Of a stretch of DNA of 64,000 nucleotides, positions 49,140 through 61,330 are shown piece by piece. The number at the start of each line of letters is the position of its first letter. Position 1 is the first letter of the stretch. The DNA comes from Takashimella koratensis (lineage: Eukaryota; Basidiomycota; Tremellomycetes; Trichosporonales; Tetragoniomycetaceae), in NCBI GenBank assembly GCA_003116875.1, contig BCKT01000020.1, positions 1 to 64,000 of the forward strand. The letters are read 5' to 3'. A program made the position numbers and the translations under genes. Under the pieces are notes generated by a model. The model was not told the origin of the DNA. It was given only the letters and a program-made list of their open reading frames with translations, and made no database searches.

Positions 49140-50321
49140 TCACACATCCCATGCAAGCGCGCCCGACCCCCACTCGTCACCTTGCCCCCCCTGTCCGTCG
49201 ATCGCACCGACGACCACCCCTGCCCAAGTACGCATCAACCGCTTCTCTTCGTCCCCTACCCAGACCTTGTTCTCCTCTACTCCAAGCCACCACCCTTTCC
49301 CTATTCCGGTCCCTCCTCCCATCGCTTGATCTGATTCCCCCGCACCGCTCACAGTCTCGCCGCCACCGGTTCCGCGGGCAGCAGCGACGAGCAAGTCCTC
49401 GAGAGGCGGAGGAGAACCGCGAGCAGCGAGGAACGAGCCACGATCAGCGACTGGTTGAGCAAGAGATTCGGGGTCTACTCCGAGAAGACGGGCGAGAGCG
49501 GACCCACGCGCGGAAGAGGTGGAGAGGGTATCGAGAGCGCGGAGGATGAGAGGTAGTCGAGGGGATTGGAGGAGGTCTCGAAGGTGAGGCGAGGTAGCTG
49601 TATGAGGTTTAGTGTCAGAGATGACAGAGGGAGAAGAGGTGGTAGAAGGCAGAAAGACTGACCGATTCGTAAAAGCTCCTCGTGTCGAAGAGGCTTGGGA
49701 TCATCCCTCCTCAATACGTCGGTGAAGATCGACGAATCGGGCTCAGGAGGCCAGGATAATGAGGTGAGTGGGCGTAAAGGGACCGAAGCGGGTGTTGGGG
49801 TCGGTTCCAAGAGTGAGTCGGAATCGGGATTGGGGTCGGCAGAGGTAACAGGAGGGAGAGAGGGGGCGGCGGTCCCGTTGGTGCCGGATTCGGGGTCAGA
49901 GTCGGACGGCCGGGATGAAGTGGCGCATGATTCTGAGATGCGTTAGAGGCTGACCAATAGGTAAAAAGAAAGAAAGAAAGAGTAGGTGACGGGATTATGG
50001 TGAAGATGGTTTGAGAGGGAAGAGCGAGTAGGTGAAAGAGAAGAAAGGTAGGACGTACCCTTGTGCAGCTTGAAGCACTTGACAGAGCAGCTAAAAGTGG
50101 GTCAGAACACGGTCGAGCGAGCCGATGAAGCAGACAAGGTGAATGTGTAGGTGGGGTGGAACGACTTGCAGCATACCGTGCATGAGAAGAAAAAGGGGGA
50201 GTGGAGTGCAAGAATCAACGTACTACCGAACAGGACAGGCAGGGCATCGATACTTGGACGCCTGGTCTTTGCATACTTGACATAATGATGTCGATGCGGG
50301 AGGCTGCTTTTTAGACGGCAT
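49140..50321 (-). CDS. HIT1: HIT-type zinc finger protein, ZNHIT3/Hit1-like
   Basis: Four exons, 50224-50321, 50059-50090, 49663-49932 and 49140-49597, total 858 nt and 285 residues. The first two joins build the zf-HIT finger LCQVCKDQASKYRCPACPVR, YCSVKCFKLHKESC with CxxC, CPxC, YCSxxC and HxxxC zinc ligands; a GTACGT donor inside the TAC codon is needed to keep the tyrosine. A Pro/Ser/Asp-rich linker follows, then LRHEELLRIATSPHLRDLLQ and RLPLILRALDTL, like the C-terminal helix region of ZNHIT3 (LRSLLLNPHLRQLM). Hit1/ZNHIT3 with Rsa1/NUFIP aids box C/D snoRNP assembly. The C-terminus is longer and more Gly/Ala-rich than in the family. Neighbour CBP80 is divergent and also an RNA factor. Confidence 0.78.
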
Positions 50322-50711
50322 GGCGGAGAGGTCCAGCCAAGCCAAGGAGGTCGTTGGTCGTTGGTCGCTGGTCGCTGGTCGTGGGTCGCTGGTCGCTGGT
50401 CGTTGATCACCAGTCGCCAGTTGCAACGGTCAGGCCGTCAAGTGTGAATGCCTGGCTGAGGTACGTGAAGGGTCTGAGACGGGTAGATAGAGGATGGGCG
50501 ATGGTGCATAGGCAAGTCCAAGAGTTGAAGATTCCAACTGGCAACTTTCAAACTTGTCGCTGTTGCCAATCGTCATGTTCCCAAATTTGCTTCCGCTTTC
50601 TCCATTTCTCCATATTCCAGTAGCCGTGGCCAGTTGAACAAATTGTCGTTCAGTCTTCATCTCTACCAATCGATCCACTCTCTATCAGGAAAACAGGTTC
50701 ATCGAATCAAG
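50322..50711. promoter_or_regulatory. Divergent intergenic region, zinc finger gene and CBP80
   Basis: 390 bases between the two start codons. It contains the 7-bp repeat at 50349-50404, only 28 bases from the zinc finger start, so probably in its 5' leader. Promoter role inferred from position. Confidence 0.4.
50349..50404. repeat. 7-bp tandem repeat (GGTCGYT)8
   Basis: Eight tandem copies of a 7-mer, six as GGTCGCT or GGTCGTT plus one GGTCGTG and no interruption. Because 7 is not a multiple of 3, open frames across it repeat a short peptide in all frames and are not genes. Confidence 0.92.
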
Positions 50712-53700
50712 ATGAGCTACTACAACACCGGCTACAGCGGTTTCCCCGGGTCTCCAGCGGGTAACGGCGGCGGCGGAGGTGGGGGGTACGGAGGGATGCA
50801 GATGGGCTTTGGAGGTGGGTATGGAGGTGGAGGCGGTGGAGGAGGTGGTGGGGGAAGGGGGTATGGTGGACGAGGACGAGGACGACGAGGTGAGTGATTA
50901 AGCAATGCATATGGGGGAAGGAAAGCAAGCGGAGAGGCAGTGGAATTTCGAGGTAGTGAAAAGTACAGGAGCTACCTCGTAACCAGTGGACATTGGTCTT
51001 CTGCTTGATCGGTCTATACCTCTGTCGAGGTTCAGTCGTAGACCCAGCTGACTGGTACAGACGACGGGGGTGGCCGAGGCCGAGGTCGCGGATACGGACA
51101 AGGCGGTGATAGTCGTTCAAGAGCTCCACCACCCGAAAGTGCCGGAACTCGATTCAAGAAGATGGTCATCAAGTTTGCAGACGACGAGGTGGGTATGGGC
51201 TCGTGCGTTGAGGCCCGGCTTGAGCTGGTAGAGGGATGGCAAGAGTGTCTGTTGGGAGTGTTTAAGGGAGAAGAAAGTGGAAGAAGGAGAGAAGCGCGTG
51301 GAGAAGCTTGTGGCTGATTTACTCGACAGGACTTTGATGCCCTCGAAGACCCGCCGAGGCTCGCAAAGGTGTTGAGAAAGGGATGGAAGGAGGGAAGTCC
51401 CGGTATCCTCGAGGGGTTCCGCGTTGCGTGAGTCTTTTCTTCTTTCACAATCGAAAACAATGTCTGCAGTGGGAGCGAGTTAGGGCAGGGCTGGAAGTTG
51501 TGGTCGGCTGACCACTCGATCTCAGTGTGACGCAAGAACCGTTCAAACACCCACACTTCGTCTCGCTACTGCTCCACCTCTCTTACCGCATACCCACAGA
51601 GGAGAACGGCGGCGATGATGGTGGCGATGCCGAGCGGGACAGGGACGAAGCGCAGGTGGGCGAGAAGCGCAAGGCCGAGGCGGGCGACGTAGGCGATGCG
51701 GAATTTGCCAGAGAAGTAGTCGCGGACCTTGGGACGGCGTTTAAACTTTGGATCGAGGGAAGGGACTGGCTCAACATGCGCCTTTGCGTGAGTCATTGTA
51801 AAGACTGGGCTGTTGAGTCTTTATCCTCTCATGAGGGGTTGAGAATACCGTTGTCTGAGGGCTAGGGCTGACAGTTGATCTATAATTGTGACTTTTCCCT
51901 GCAGTTGCAATTCTTCTCCCTCCTCGCGCCGGCGGGTTTGGTGACGCCTGAGTCCCTGCTCGAAGTGTACAAAGCGTTGATGTCGGTCCTCAACGAGGTT
52001 GGAGGTGGAGGAGACAGGTCAGAGCGTGCCATCCGTGCCGTTGGCGAGGGTCTGATGCGGGTAAGTTGGGTCTGTGAGGAGAACGGAAAGCATGCGACCT
52101 CGCCTGTTTTCACTAACGTCGCCACTAGTCCGCCCACGTGCTGCACTCCGCTTTCCCCGAGGACGTCGATAGCTTGATCGGCAGTATCGAGAGCTTCGTT
52201 TACGGTCGACGAGCAGATTGGACCTTGTCCAACCCGCTCAACCCGATCCTTCCCCAAGGCGAGGAGCCCGCACTCCAGCCTGATGTAAGTAATATTCCAG
52301 ATGCTCTCTCCTCCAATATTTGTTTATTGACAAGTAAATATACTGACGTCGATACAGGCACTGGCCGACCTCTTGTCCGCGATCCACGACCTCAGGGCGG
52401 TGAAGGAGTACTCCCCTCCCGATCTCCTTCCGCGACCATGGGAGTCCATCGTCCTCCCTGACGGCGTGGTCACATTCGACCCTTACGCGCTCACAGCCGT
52501 GGGCATGCCGCCAGAGATGTACGAAATCGACGAAGAGACCAGTGGCAGCGGCGAGGGCCAAATCAGCAGCCTTCATCTCTTCCCTTCCGACATTGTCCTC
52601 CCCGCCACCACTGTCGACGGGTGGACACTCCAGAGTCTCATTCTCGACGTGCTGTACATCTTCGAAGTTAACCGAAAGGAATCAGCTCGTCTCCTCCTTG
52701 CTCTCCCTCGTTTCGTCCAGCCCGGGACTTTCAAAACGACCAACGCCAACCCAGAACCCGATAGTGGGAAAGCGGCATCTACCATCTCCCTTGAATCTAC
52801 ACTCATCTCCACAATCCTCCGAACCCTCTGCACATTGCCTGCTCCACCCCAGGCACCAGTGTACTACTACTCGCTGATCACTGAGTTGTGCAAGCTTAGC
52901 CCAAACACTGTCGCGCCGCCAGTCGGCAAGGCAGTTCGCAAGATCTTCAGCCTGCACGGGTCGGAAGGTCTCGATGTCGAGATCTCCAAGCGCGTCTCGG
53001 ATTGGTTTGCGGTTCATCTCAGTAACTTTGGGTTCCAGTGGATGTGGAAAGAGTGGTAAGTATTGATCAATGGTTCCTTCCCAGACATAATTGGCAAGGA
53101 AGGACAAGACCAATTGCTTATCTCGACCTTAGGCTGCCAGAGCTCGAGCTGCTTCCGGCCCACCCCAGGAGGGCATTCATGCGCCGCGTCGTGGAGCTCG
53201 AAGTCCGCCTCGCCTACCACGACCGTATCCTGCAGACCTTACCTGACCCCATGCTCCCCCCGGAGGCCAGAGTCATCTCCGCCGACGCACCCGACCCCGT
53301 CTGGGTTTACGAACAGCAAGGTAGGTCTATACACGGTATAACAATGAAACGGAAGCTCATCGTTCTTGTTCACCCCTTGCTTCACAGAGCATCCGTTACA
53401 CGCAGAAGCCGTTGACTTGCTCAAGCTACTGAGACAGAAGTTGCCTGCCAACGACATCATCAGCCACATTGAGACTCTCCCCAACGCCAAATCGGGACCT
53501 GACGAGTCCATCTCACCCTCGGTCCTCGTCATGGTCTTTGAGACCCTATTGCACCTCGGTTCACGCTCCTTCTCCCACTTCCTCAACGCGACCGAACGAT
53601 TCCTCGACGTTCTCCGCCATTTCACTCCTGACGCGGCATCGCGTCGAATTCTCCTTGAGGGGGTCTCAAGCTATTGGCGCAAGTCGAGCCAAATGCGACG

Positions 53701-54546
53701 CGTCACCGTTGACAAGTGGTTGCAGTACAATGTACTCGAGCCGATCGATGTGGTCGACCATGTGTTCTCGGATGACGCAGCGGGAGGCGGGTCGGTTGGG
53801 GATGATGGTGATGGATGGACCGATGGGGATAAGTGGGAGATGCTGAGGATGACTTTGGACAAGGTTGTAGGGAAAGTTGTGTCAACAAGGAGGAGGTTGA
53901 GGGCCGTGGACAAGGCAGACGAGGTGGCAAGGGCTCGACGAGCGGCGGAAAAGCTGCAGCGAGGTGAAGGTGTTGAATTAGAGGATGACGTTGAAGATGG
54001 TGAGTTGTTTCTCTTCAGCCTACAGGTGTAAGCGAAGCGACAAAGGCTTACTCCATCCCGTTTTAGATACCACAGTGGACAGGTCGAAAGAAGCTCGGGA
54101 CGCCCAAGCATCTCTTGATATCTTCACCACCAAGCTCGAGAAGATATTCACAACAGTAACGAAGCGCTTCGTCGCTGATCTGTTACCTTGGTGCTTTGAC
54201 TCGGCAGCGGGCAGCTCGGGATCGGGGCTTAAGGCAGTCTTGACGCTGCTTGACAGTGGCGAGGAAGGGTATTGGCCGACCCGGGTGAGGTTTGGCTGGT
54301 GGAGAGAGTTTGTCCGGCTCGTGAGTCACAGTCTTGAGAATGAGAATAACTATACCAAAATTGTGAGGAATGAGTCGGTCGCTGACATAGAACGTTCGCT
54401 AGTACCGCCCGCATTTGGAGGAATTGGCAAAACCGATCAACCAGGGCGTCTTTGCGTCGGTTCCGGAACGAGAGGACGAGTCTGTCGAAGCGAGGGCGGA
54501 GAGACTGGTTTCTGGCATCTGGAAGACAGCGACGAGCACTGATTAA
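50712..54546 (+). CDS. CBC1: Nuclear cap-binding complex large subunit CBP80 (NCBP1/Sto1)
   Basis: CBP80 binds CBP20 and the 5' cap of nuclear transcripts and guides splicing and export. The N-terminus is a Gly-rich/RGG extension (about 100 residues: GGYGGGGGG, RGRGYGQGG) followed by the first MIF4G-type helical domain: FDALEDPPRLAKVLRKGW, EPFKHPHFVSLLLHLSYRIP and FKLWIEGRDWLNMRLCLQFF. Next come the MIF4G2 region with ISSLHLFPSDIVLPATTVDG and the hallmark HLSNFGFQWMWKEW, then a C-terminal MIF4G3. Twelve or so short introns. The last exon starts at 54411 after a CTGAC..CTAG acceptor, and reads YRPHLEELAKPINQGVFASV and ends TATSTD, stop 54544-54546; a nearby frame ending at 54542 does not fit this splice. 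About 950 residues. The RGG extension is not usual for CBP80 and could bind RNA. Confidence 0.9.
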
Positions 54547-55087
54547 GTAGTGGAGACGGAGGGTGGTCCTTTATCCTTTGAGACCTGTGAGAGGAGAGTT
54601 AAGTAGGCCAAACAGAGCAGAAGCAGAGATGATACGAACCCAAATGAAAGAGGTCACGTGATGTCTGGAATCTCTGGAAAAGTGGCTTGCAAGCTATCTC
54701 GTAATAATCAGGGTCAAGTGGTCATTAGAAATGATTAGGAAGTGCTTGATCGGTGATTAGAAATCGGTAATACTCCACGGCACGCACCCAGGGACGAGCG
54801 GTTGCATCACAACATCCCTCTCGTCACCGGGCACAGCTCTCTCTCCACCCATCCACCATCCTACCACCCTCTCTCCCCCCCGCTACCCATCCCGCCCATC
54901 CTTGACTTGACGATACGCCCAGATACATACCCGGACGACCTCACGCTCTGCGACGCCTGGACCCCCAGTTCGCATGCTGGCAAACTTTCAACAAACGTTC
55001 CTAGAGACACATCAAAACTGCTTGGATCCCAACTGCGTTCATACTTTTGTAACTGTCTATCCCGACCCAGACCCAGACCCTACCGCA
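54547..55087. promoter_or_regulatory. Intergenic region between CBP80 and the F-BAR gene
   Basis: About 540 bases. The last 250 bases are CT/CCA-rich and probably the leader of the F-BAR gene. An in-frame ATG at 54974 would add 38 residues to that gene. No other gene is supported. Confidence 0.4.
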
Positions 55088-58000
55088 ATGGCCACCGCTC
55101 AGACCGATGACAGGCCCATGCGGTCTCAGTCGTCCACTTCCTTGTCCCAGTTCTACCACGGTCAAGGTCATGCAAATGGTATCGGACAAGACGAAACGTC
55201 CGACCCCACGATGGATTTCTGTAATGCTTTCTGGGGGGCAGGAGATAAAGGGTACGAAGTGGTAATGGCGAGATTGAGAGGCGCAGGGAGGACGGTCGAT
55301 GAACTGCGCGCATTCTGGAAAGAGAGGTGAGTTTGTCGTGCTGAAATGTGGGCATGGTCAAGGCGTCATGAGGAATGAGCATATGGGATTTTGAGGGTTG
55401 AGATAACGACGAGGCGGTGCTGTGAGTCAGTCCAGATGCTGATGACGACTGCTTCCACCATCACACCTGATTGCATCTGCAGAGCGGCTATTGAGGAGGA
55501 CTACGCAAAGAGGCTGTCCAAGTTGGCCAAGTACTCGTTGGGCAGGGACGAGATCGGCGACCTCGCCACCTCGCTGCAATCCGTGCTCGTCGAGACCTCA
55601 GCACAGGCGTCTTACCACTTGTCACTCAGTACCGAGTTGAGAAATACGGTCGAGCAGCCCACTTCAGAATTTGCGAATCGGCTCGGGAACTTGAAGAAGG
55701 GGCTACAGGCGAGCGTTGAGAAGTCGTGGAGGAACAAGGGGCTACAAGAGGGTCACGTTGCCAAGGTAGGTGTTGAAAGACAACATTGCCCTGACCACTG
55801 TCGATGATTGGGATTTGACGCTGACATATGCTCTGATTTGTGACTTCTAGGCTAGGGAGAGGTACGAGTCCGACTGCCTCAAGCTCAACTCGTACACGGC
55901 CAACTCTTCGATCGTGCAAGGTAAAGAGCTCGAAAAGCTGCAAGTCAAGCTCGATCGCGTGCGTCAAACCATTGGCTCGAATGAGCAAGACTTTCGTAAT
56001 TTTGTCCGCGTCCTCGAAGGGACGAGGGGCAAATGGGAGAATGAGTGGAAGCAGTTCTGCGATGTGAGTCGGCCCCGCTGTGGAGTAGGAGTTCCTGAGG
56101 CTGATCTTTGGCGTAGCATGTGCAAGATCTGGAGGAGGATCGTTTGGCGATGACTAAAGATGTGGTCTGGGCGTACGCGAATGCCGTCTCTCAAGTCTGC
56201 GTAGAGGATGACAGCGTGAGTCGTGATTGATGTTGGATGTGATAATCAGACTAACTCGGTGTTTCACGTTACTCAGTCGTGTGAAAGGGTCAGAGAGAAG
56301 CTCGAAATGTTTGATCCCGCCAATGACATGGTCAACTTTGTCCGTGGCTGGGGAACCGGTCCCTCCATCCCTGGTAAGCTCCACGCCACAACTATTTATG
56401 ACCTGCTCTCACTCATTTCTCAGACCCCCCGCCTTTCATCGATTACGGCCGAGGACAGTCGTACCCGTCGCAGCAGAGCTTCCATACCGCCGGCTTCAAG
56501 CGACTATCTAGCCGGCCGGCAACGACTCCTCTGGGCGGTGGCCAAGCGCCACAGGCAACCCCGTGGGAGCCTAGCAACGCGTACCAGGGGTCTCAAACCG
56601 AACAACAAGAACAATCTGCCGAACCTGAAGGGCCCCAAGGCTCTCAACTTAACACCAACGGACTGGACCAGTCGATTAACCGCCTTAGCCTGCGGGACGA
56701 GCCCGTCGCGTCGCCAGCCCCTCCTTCGGCGACCACAAAGCCACCGTTTGGTGGAGTCGCCTTGCCTGGGATGGCCGGTGCGGCTGCAGCAGCTGCCGCT
56801 TCGATTGGGGAGAGACCACCCGCGGCGAGCTCGCAGCAGCCGTTCAGCGACATGCCCCCGCCCCCCGCTCCACCAACGATGACCATGCCGGAACCCCGGG
56901 TGCCGTCTCGACAGGGCCCACCGACGCCAAAAGCCTCAGCCGACGACGACGAAGATCCGATGGCACGTGCGCTTGCAGAGCTCCGTCGTGACCCCCCGCC
57001 ACCAGCCAGTGTCCGCCGAGCGCAGTCTCACCGCCGCCCAGAGTCGATGTACATGCCGAGCACTGGTCGTGGTGCGGACACGAACGCAGGGGTCAAGTCA
57101 CCCGCCTCACCGACTCCGTGGAACAACCGCATGTCGTATCAGCAAAGTCCTGTGACGCACTCTGCAACTTCCCCCGCACCGTTCCAACCGCCCGCCTCGC
57201 CGTCCGTCCCATCCATCGCATCCCCGGCGCTCGGCAGCCAAGCGCACCGCCAGTCGGTCGACATGACGCTATCCCCACCGGCTCCGGGTCACACTGCCGC
57301 CCAACTCGCCAAATCGATGGCAGACTTTGAACGTCAATCCAAGCGCGCGAGCGTCAACTACTCCAACTTTGCTGACGACATCGTGGGAGCTCACCCTTCC
57401 TCCCGCCCGGCCTCGCCAGCACCCAGTAATGCGAACCGTGCCCCGAGCCCCGCGATGATGCAGCCCCCCATGCAGCCGCCGTCCCCGATCACAGACGAAG
57501 TGCTGTCGCAGTACCACCAAGCGTTCCCGGGAGAGCGCGGATCACGATCCCGCTCGCGTGCAGGATCCGTCGTGTCCAGCCACTCCCGAGCCCCGTCGTT
57601 CGCCAACGTCAACGCCCCTTCGTCGCCGCTTGGTCACGCGCCGCCTCTTTCGCCTGGCGGGCAAGCTCGAGAGGGCTTCGTCGGTATTGGTACAGGGACG
57701 GCAGCAGCGCGCAGCCCCAGTCCTCAACCTCCAGTGTTCCGATCGCCGTCCCCGAGCCCTACGGTCCCGCACAGCGGGAGCGCGCTGGGCCCTCAGAACC
57801 TGGGTATTTCGTTGGACGAGCGAGGAGGGGTCGCACACGATTCGATGGCCGAGGCATACCGCAGGCAGTACCAGGAGCAGCAGCAGCAGCAGCAAATGCA
57901 GCAACAGCCGCATCAATCTGCACCCACTTTGCAGCAGCCGTACACCCAACAGCCGCCTCAGCAGCAACAGCACTATGTCCCGCCTGCGCCGCCTCCTATC

Positions 58001-58885
58001 CAGACCAACCTCGGCCAGTACGGCGGACAGAACCAATACCAGCAGTACAATGGTCAGCAGCCGCCCAAGTCGCCCGTCTCCACCTACAGCCAGGGACACC
58101 AGTCTCGGCCATCCACCACGTACAACCCGACTTCAGTGTATCCACAACAGTCTTCAACGGGTCCTTCGCAGCCTCCTCAAGGACAGCAGTATCAGCCACC
58201 GCCACCGCCTCAGCCGTCCTACGGGTACGGCCAGCAACAGCCGCCGCAGCAACAACAGCCTCCCCAACAACAACAGCAGCAACAGTACAACCAGTACGCT
58301 GGTGGGTACTCGCCGCAGATTCAACAGCAGCCCCAGCCCCCTCCTCAACAACAGCAGCAACAATATGGATACACAAATGGATACGCAAACGGACCAGGCG
58401 GCCAACACCCCCCGCAAGATCAATATTCGTCCCACTCGCATGGCCCGGCGCAGGCACGTACACCGAGCCCGCAACCTGGAGTACCACCGCAGAATGCGCA
58501 ACCCACGGGCCAATGGTCTACCACTGGTTTGCCGGTCTTGTTCTGTAAGTTAGCTTCCAATCGTTTGGTAGGCTTGAGAGCTGACAATGCGCTTGCAGAT
58601 GTGAAAGCGTTGTACGATTATCAGGCCCAAACACCCGCCGAGTTTGATTTCCAGCAAGGCGACATTATCGCAGTGACGTCGACTCCAGAGGATGGATGGT
58701 GGTCTGGTACGTCAAAATGCCGACATTCACTCGGGGCAAAGACTGATGAGATGTACAGGCGAGTTGTTGGACGAAGCGCGCCGAGTGCCAGGGCACACCG
58801 ATTTCCCTTCAAATTTGTGAGTCAAGCCCCATTCAAAGTCAAGTGATATCCTAGCTAACACTGTCACAGCGTTTGTCTCTTCTAA
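55088..58885 (+). CDS. F-BAR and SH3 domain protein, Cdc15/Imp2/Hof1 type
   Basis: Membrane-bending and actin-ring scaffold of the PCH family. The F-BAR domain starts near FCNAFWGAGDKGYEVVMARL and continues AAIEEDYAKRLSKLAKYSLG, EGHVAKARERYESDCLKLNS and DRVRQTIGSNEQDF, spanning residues about 45-300. A Pro/Ser/Gln-rich linker of more than 600 residues follows, with CAG-type poly-Gln runs (about 57,870-58,400). The C-terminal SH3 domain is split by short introns: VKALYDYQAQTPAEFDFQQG, then DIIAVTSTPEDGWWSG, ELLDEARRVPGHTDFPSNF, ending VCLF with stop 58883-58885. About 1,080 residues. Cdc15-type proteins work in cytokinesis and septation. The start at 55088 has a good context (cgcaATGgcc); 54974 is possible. 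Confidence 0.88.
57870..58400 (+). repeat. CAG/CAA-rich glutamine-coding tracts
   Basis: Several stretches of consecutive or near-consecutive CAG and CAA codons within the F-BAR gene linker, for example six to seven in a row near 57,879 and again near 58,255-58,290 and 58,340-58,370. They encode Gln/Pro-rich disordered protein. Confidence 0.85.
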
Positions 58886-59469
58886 CGCAGCGCAACGAGT
58901 GGAATACGATCATGATTGTGAATGAGTGGATGAATGAGAGACGTATCTCAGCCAATTACATGGAAGGCATGTTAGGGATTTTCTGCAATGGTCAAGTGAA
59001 AGGTGGAATAGACATGAACGCGATAGTATCTCTTGCGGCTCATTTGGGTCCATCTCACGAGTATACACATGAATGTAATGACATGACCACATTTTGTAGA
59101 CAGGGGGACAAGATTGCATAGGCGGGCAAAGCGGGAGTCAACTAAGAGGTCAGTTGGAGATGGGGTTTTTGGTTGTGGATCAGATTCTGTGCAGGGGTGT
59201 GGGGGTTTGGCTTTCGCGTTTTGAGTCTGTCACAGGTCATTCGTGTTGCAGGGTGATGAACGTTTCGGGGCTAGGAAATACGCCCAAGGCCAAATTATCA
59301 TACATGCACTGTCAGAACTGAGCTCATAGTATGGAGGAAAAGATAAAGTGTTAAATGTAGAAAGTGATAAATGTCAATATCTCGCGTCTGCTACAAACCG
59401 CTTTCCATACAGGGCTGGGCATGGTCCCATCAAATCGTGTATGTCATCGTTCGGTTGGACAAATCGTAT
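58886..59469. other. Convergent 3' region, F-BAR gene and hypothetical gene
   Basis: About 580 bases, AT-richer than the flanking genes, with no supportable gene. Probably facing 3' untranslated sequences. Confidence 0.4.
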
Positions 59470-60557
59470 TCACTTGGCTTGGTCCACTTTATCACACCAC
59501 AGCGTCAGCCCTGGTTTCCCCTCGTCTCGTACCCTCACGCTCACCTTGCGCGGGCTTGTCAGTCTCAGCTTCTTCCTCCTCCTCGTCCGTGGTACCCGAG
59601 AAGGACGTGGGCCAGTCCCTGTTGTGCGAACTCGTCGCTCGGCCATCACGAGCGTCTCCCGTCTTTCCGGACCCGTTGCCGTTGCCAGTGTCCGAGCCAG
59701 AGGCGGAGTGGGGGGAGCCGGTGCGCGCTGGGTTGAGCCCGGGAGCTGCGAGAGAGGACTGGTAGCGCTGTTCCCTGGAGTCAGAGGTCAGTAAGAGAGT
59801 GGGGAGGATGGGGGAAAGCGTAGGGTGGAAAGAAGTAGGCTGGAGACTGACGGCGGTTCACCGGTGAGACGGCGTCTGCTTTGGTCAGTAAGATCTCGAA
59901 GGTAGTAGGAGCAAGTACCAGGACAGAACTCACTCGAGGTCGTGTAGACCAACAGTGAATCGGCGCCTGGAGGCTCAGTCAGTGATTAGGCTTCGGAGAA
60001 CAGGCAGAATCATCACTGGAAAATCTGGGTCGAATCACTCACTCGTAGCTCGGCGCAATGCGGTTGATTGTCGGCTGAGGGGTGTCGCTGACGAGCAAGT
60101 TGCTCGCGATCCTCCTCCCGATTCTCTCAAGGCTGCTGGGAGTGTTCCCTGGAGTCGGAGCAGGGTCGAACCCACCGAGCAAAGGGCCTCGTCGCGGCCT
60201 GAGGGATCCGTTCCCGACGCCTGAGCCAATGGGGCGAGAGGTGCTTCCCGTCATTCCCGGTCCGACTTCGCCGCCGATGCCGACACCAGCAGGGAGCGGG
60301 ATGGCAGCGTCACCACGCCGCCCAGAGGAAAGGGGGATGGACTCACGCCGCCCAGTCAAGGATAGCGGGGTCGGGCCAGGACCACCCTGCTCGGCGAGCG
60401 TGTTGGGAGGCGTCGGGTGAGCAAGAGAGTGGCGAACGCGAGCGGTCACGGGAGCCGGAGCGGGGACGGGGGATGTAGGTGAGTCCAGAGGAGGAGGGGT
60501 AGGAGGCGCCTGGGTGATGGCGATCGGAGCCAAGGGGCGGGGAGTGAGCGAGGACAT
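59470..60557 (-). CDS. Hypothetical Pro/Ser/Gly-rich protein
   Basis: Not recognised. Exon 1 (60043-60557) has a Pro/Ala/Thr-rich start (MSSLTPRPLAPIAITQAPPT) and continues to SLERIGRRIASNLLVSDTP and INRIAPSYE. Exon 2 (59934-59966) gives RRFTVGLHDL, exon 3 (59852 to 59875 or 59878) gives RRLTGEPP, and exon 4 (to about 59544) gives QRYQSSLAAPGLNPARTGSP and an acidic TDEEEEAETDKPAQ, then a short last exon VDQAK and stop 59470-59472. Four consistent GT-AG joins with CTGAC-type branch sites support it as a real spliced gene, about 270 residues. Exon 3 has a tandem AAGCAG acceptor that could shift by three bases. No domain, signal peptide or membrane segment is visible. The central RRIASNLLVSDTP to RRLTGEP block looks the most conserved. 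Confidence 0.6.
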
Positions 60558-61330
60558 TGGAGGGGATTGGGTGGCGTGAATAGGTGAATGGGGTAGTGTA
60601 AGTGGTTCAAATGACGATGATGTTGGTGATTGTTAAGGAGAGGGTGAGAGGGAGAGTGCGTGAGTCTGTTGGGTAGTGATGGAATGTGGGAAAGTGAAAG
60701 ATGGGCAGTATGAGCAACGTGTGATGTAGGCGGAGGAGAGGTGATGAGTCGTGATATTTCGCAGTAGAGGGATAGTACAAATGGTCTTCTCTAGCTCGAG
60801 GTCATTCGAGAGTGTTCGAGCGGCGCCAAGGTAAGGCAAGTCAGCGGTCGCTTAGCAGTATAAAGGTTGGGTGTAGGAGGAGAGTATCAAAAGAGGTGTT
60901 GAGGCGTGGTGGGTGGGTGAGTAAGAGGGTTGGGAAAGCTGGTGCGGATAGGTGGATTGGACAGAGGTGAAGAGGGTATAGGGCGAGAGGCAGGAGAGAG
61001 GTAGTGGGTATGAGCAGCGGATGGGGAGGTGAAGGTGGGGTGCTAAGGAGCAGTCCTTTGTTGAGAATTGACAAAGGTGGGAGGTGTCGATCAGCGATCA
61101 CGCAAGGGTGGCTGCGCCACACCCTCCACCCTGTGCGTTGATCGTGTTTGAGCCAGACCAAATCCTTTCAAATGCTTTCAAAAAGGCTACAGGCTCGTCA
61201 TCTTAAGCGAGAGAAGGCATATAGTCACAGTAGGTTGTTACTCGAGTCGATTGATAGAACTGCACTTCCCCCCTCTTCAACACTTTCATTACTGTACACG
61301 ATTTCAATACCGATCTACCTCAACCAAACC
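60558..61330. promoter_or_regulatory. Divergent intergenic region, hypothetical gene and GNAT1
   Basis: About 770 bases between start codons. Purine-rich on the plus strand for most of its length, so CT-rich on the hypothetical-gene strand. No gene is supported; promoters inferred from position. Confidence 0.4.

Noticed and set aside
50223..50426. Repeating TSDQRPA peptide frame over the heptamer array
   Set aside because: The 7-bp repeat creates the same short peptide in several frames; only the part from 50321 down encodes the zinc finger gene.
54375..54542. CBP80 ending in the frame with stop at 54540-54542
   Set aside because: The other acceptor (TAG before 54411) gives a phase 0 join and a more protein-like C-terminus ending TATSTD at 54546.
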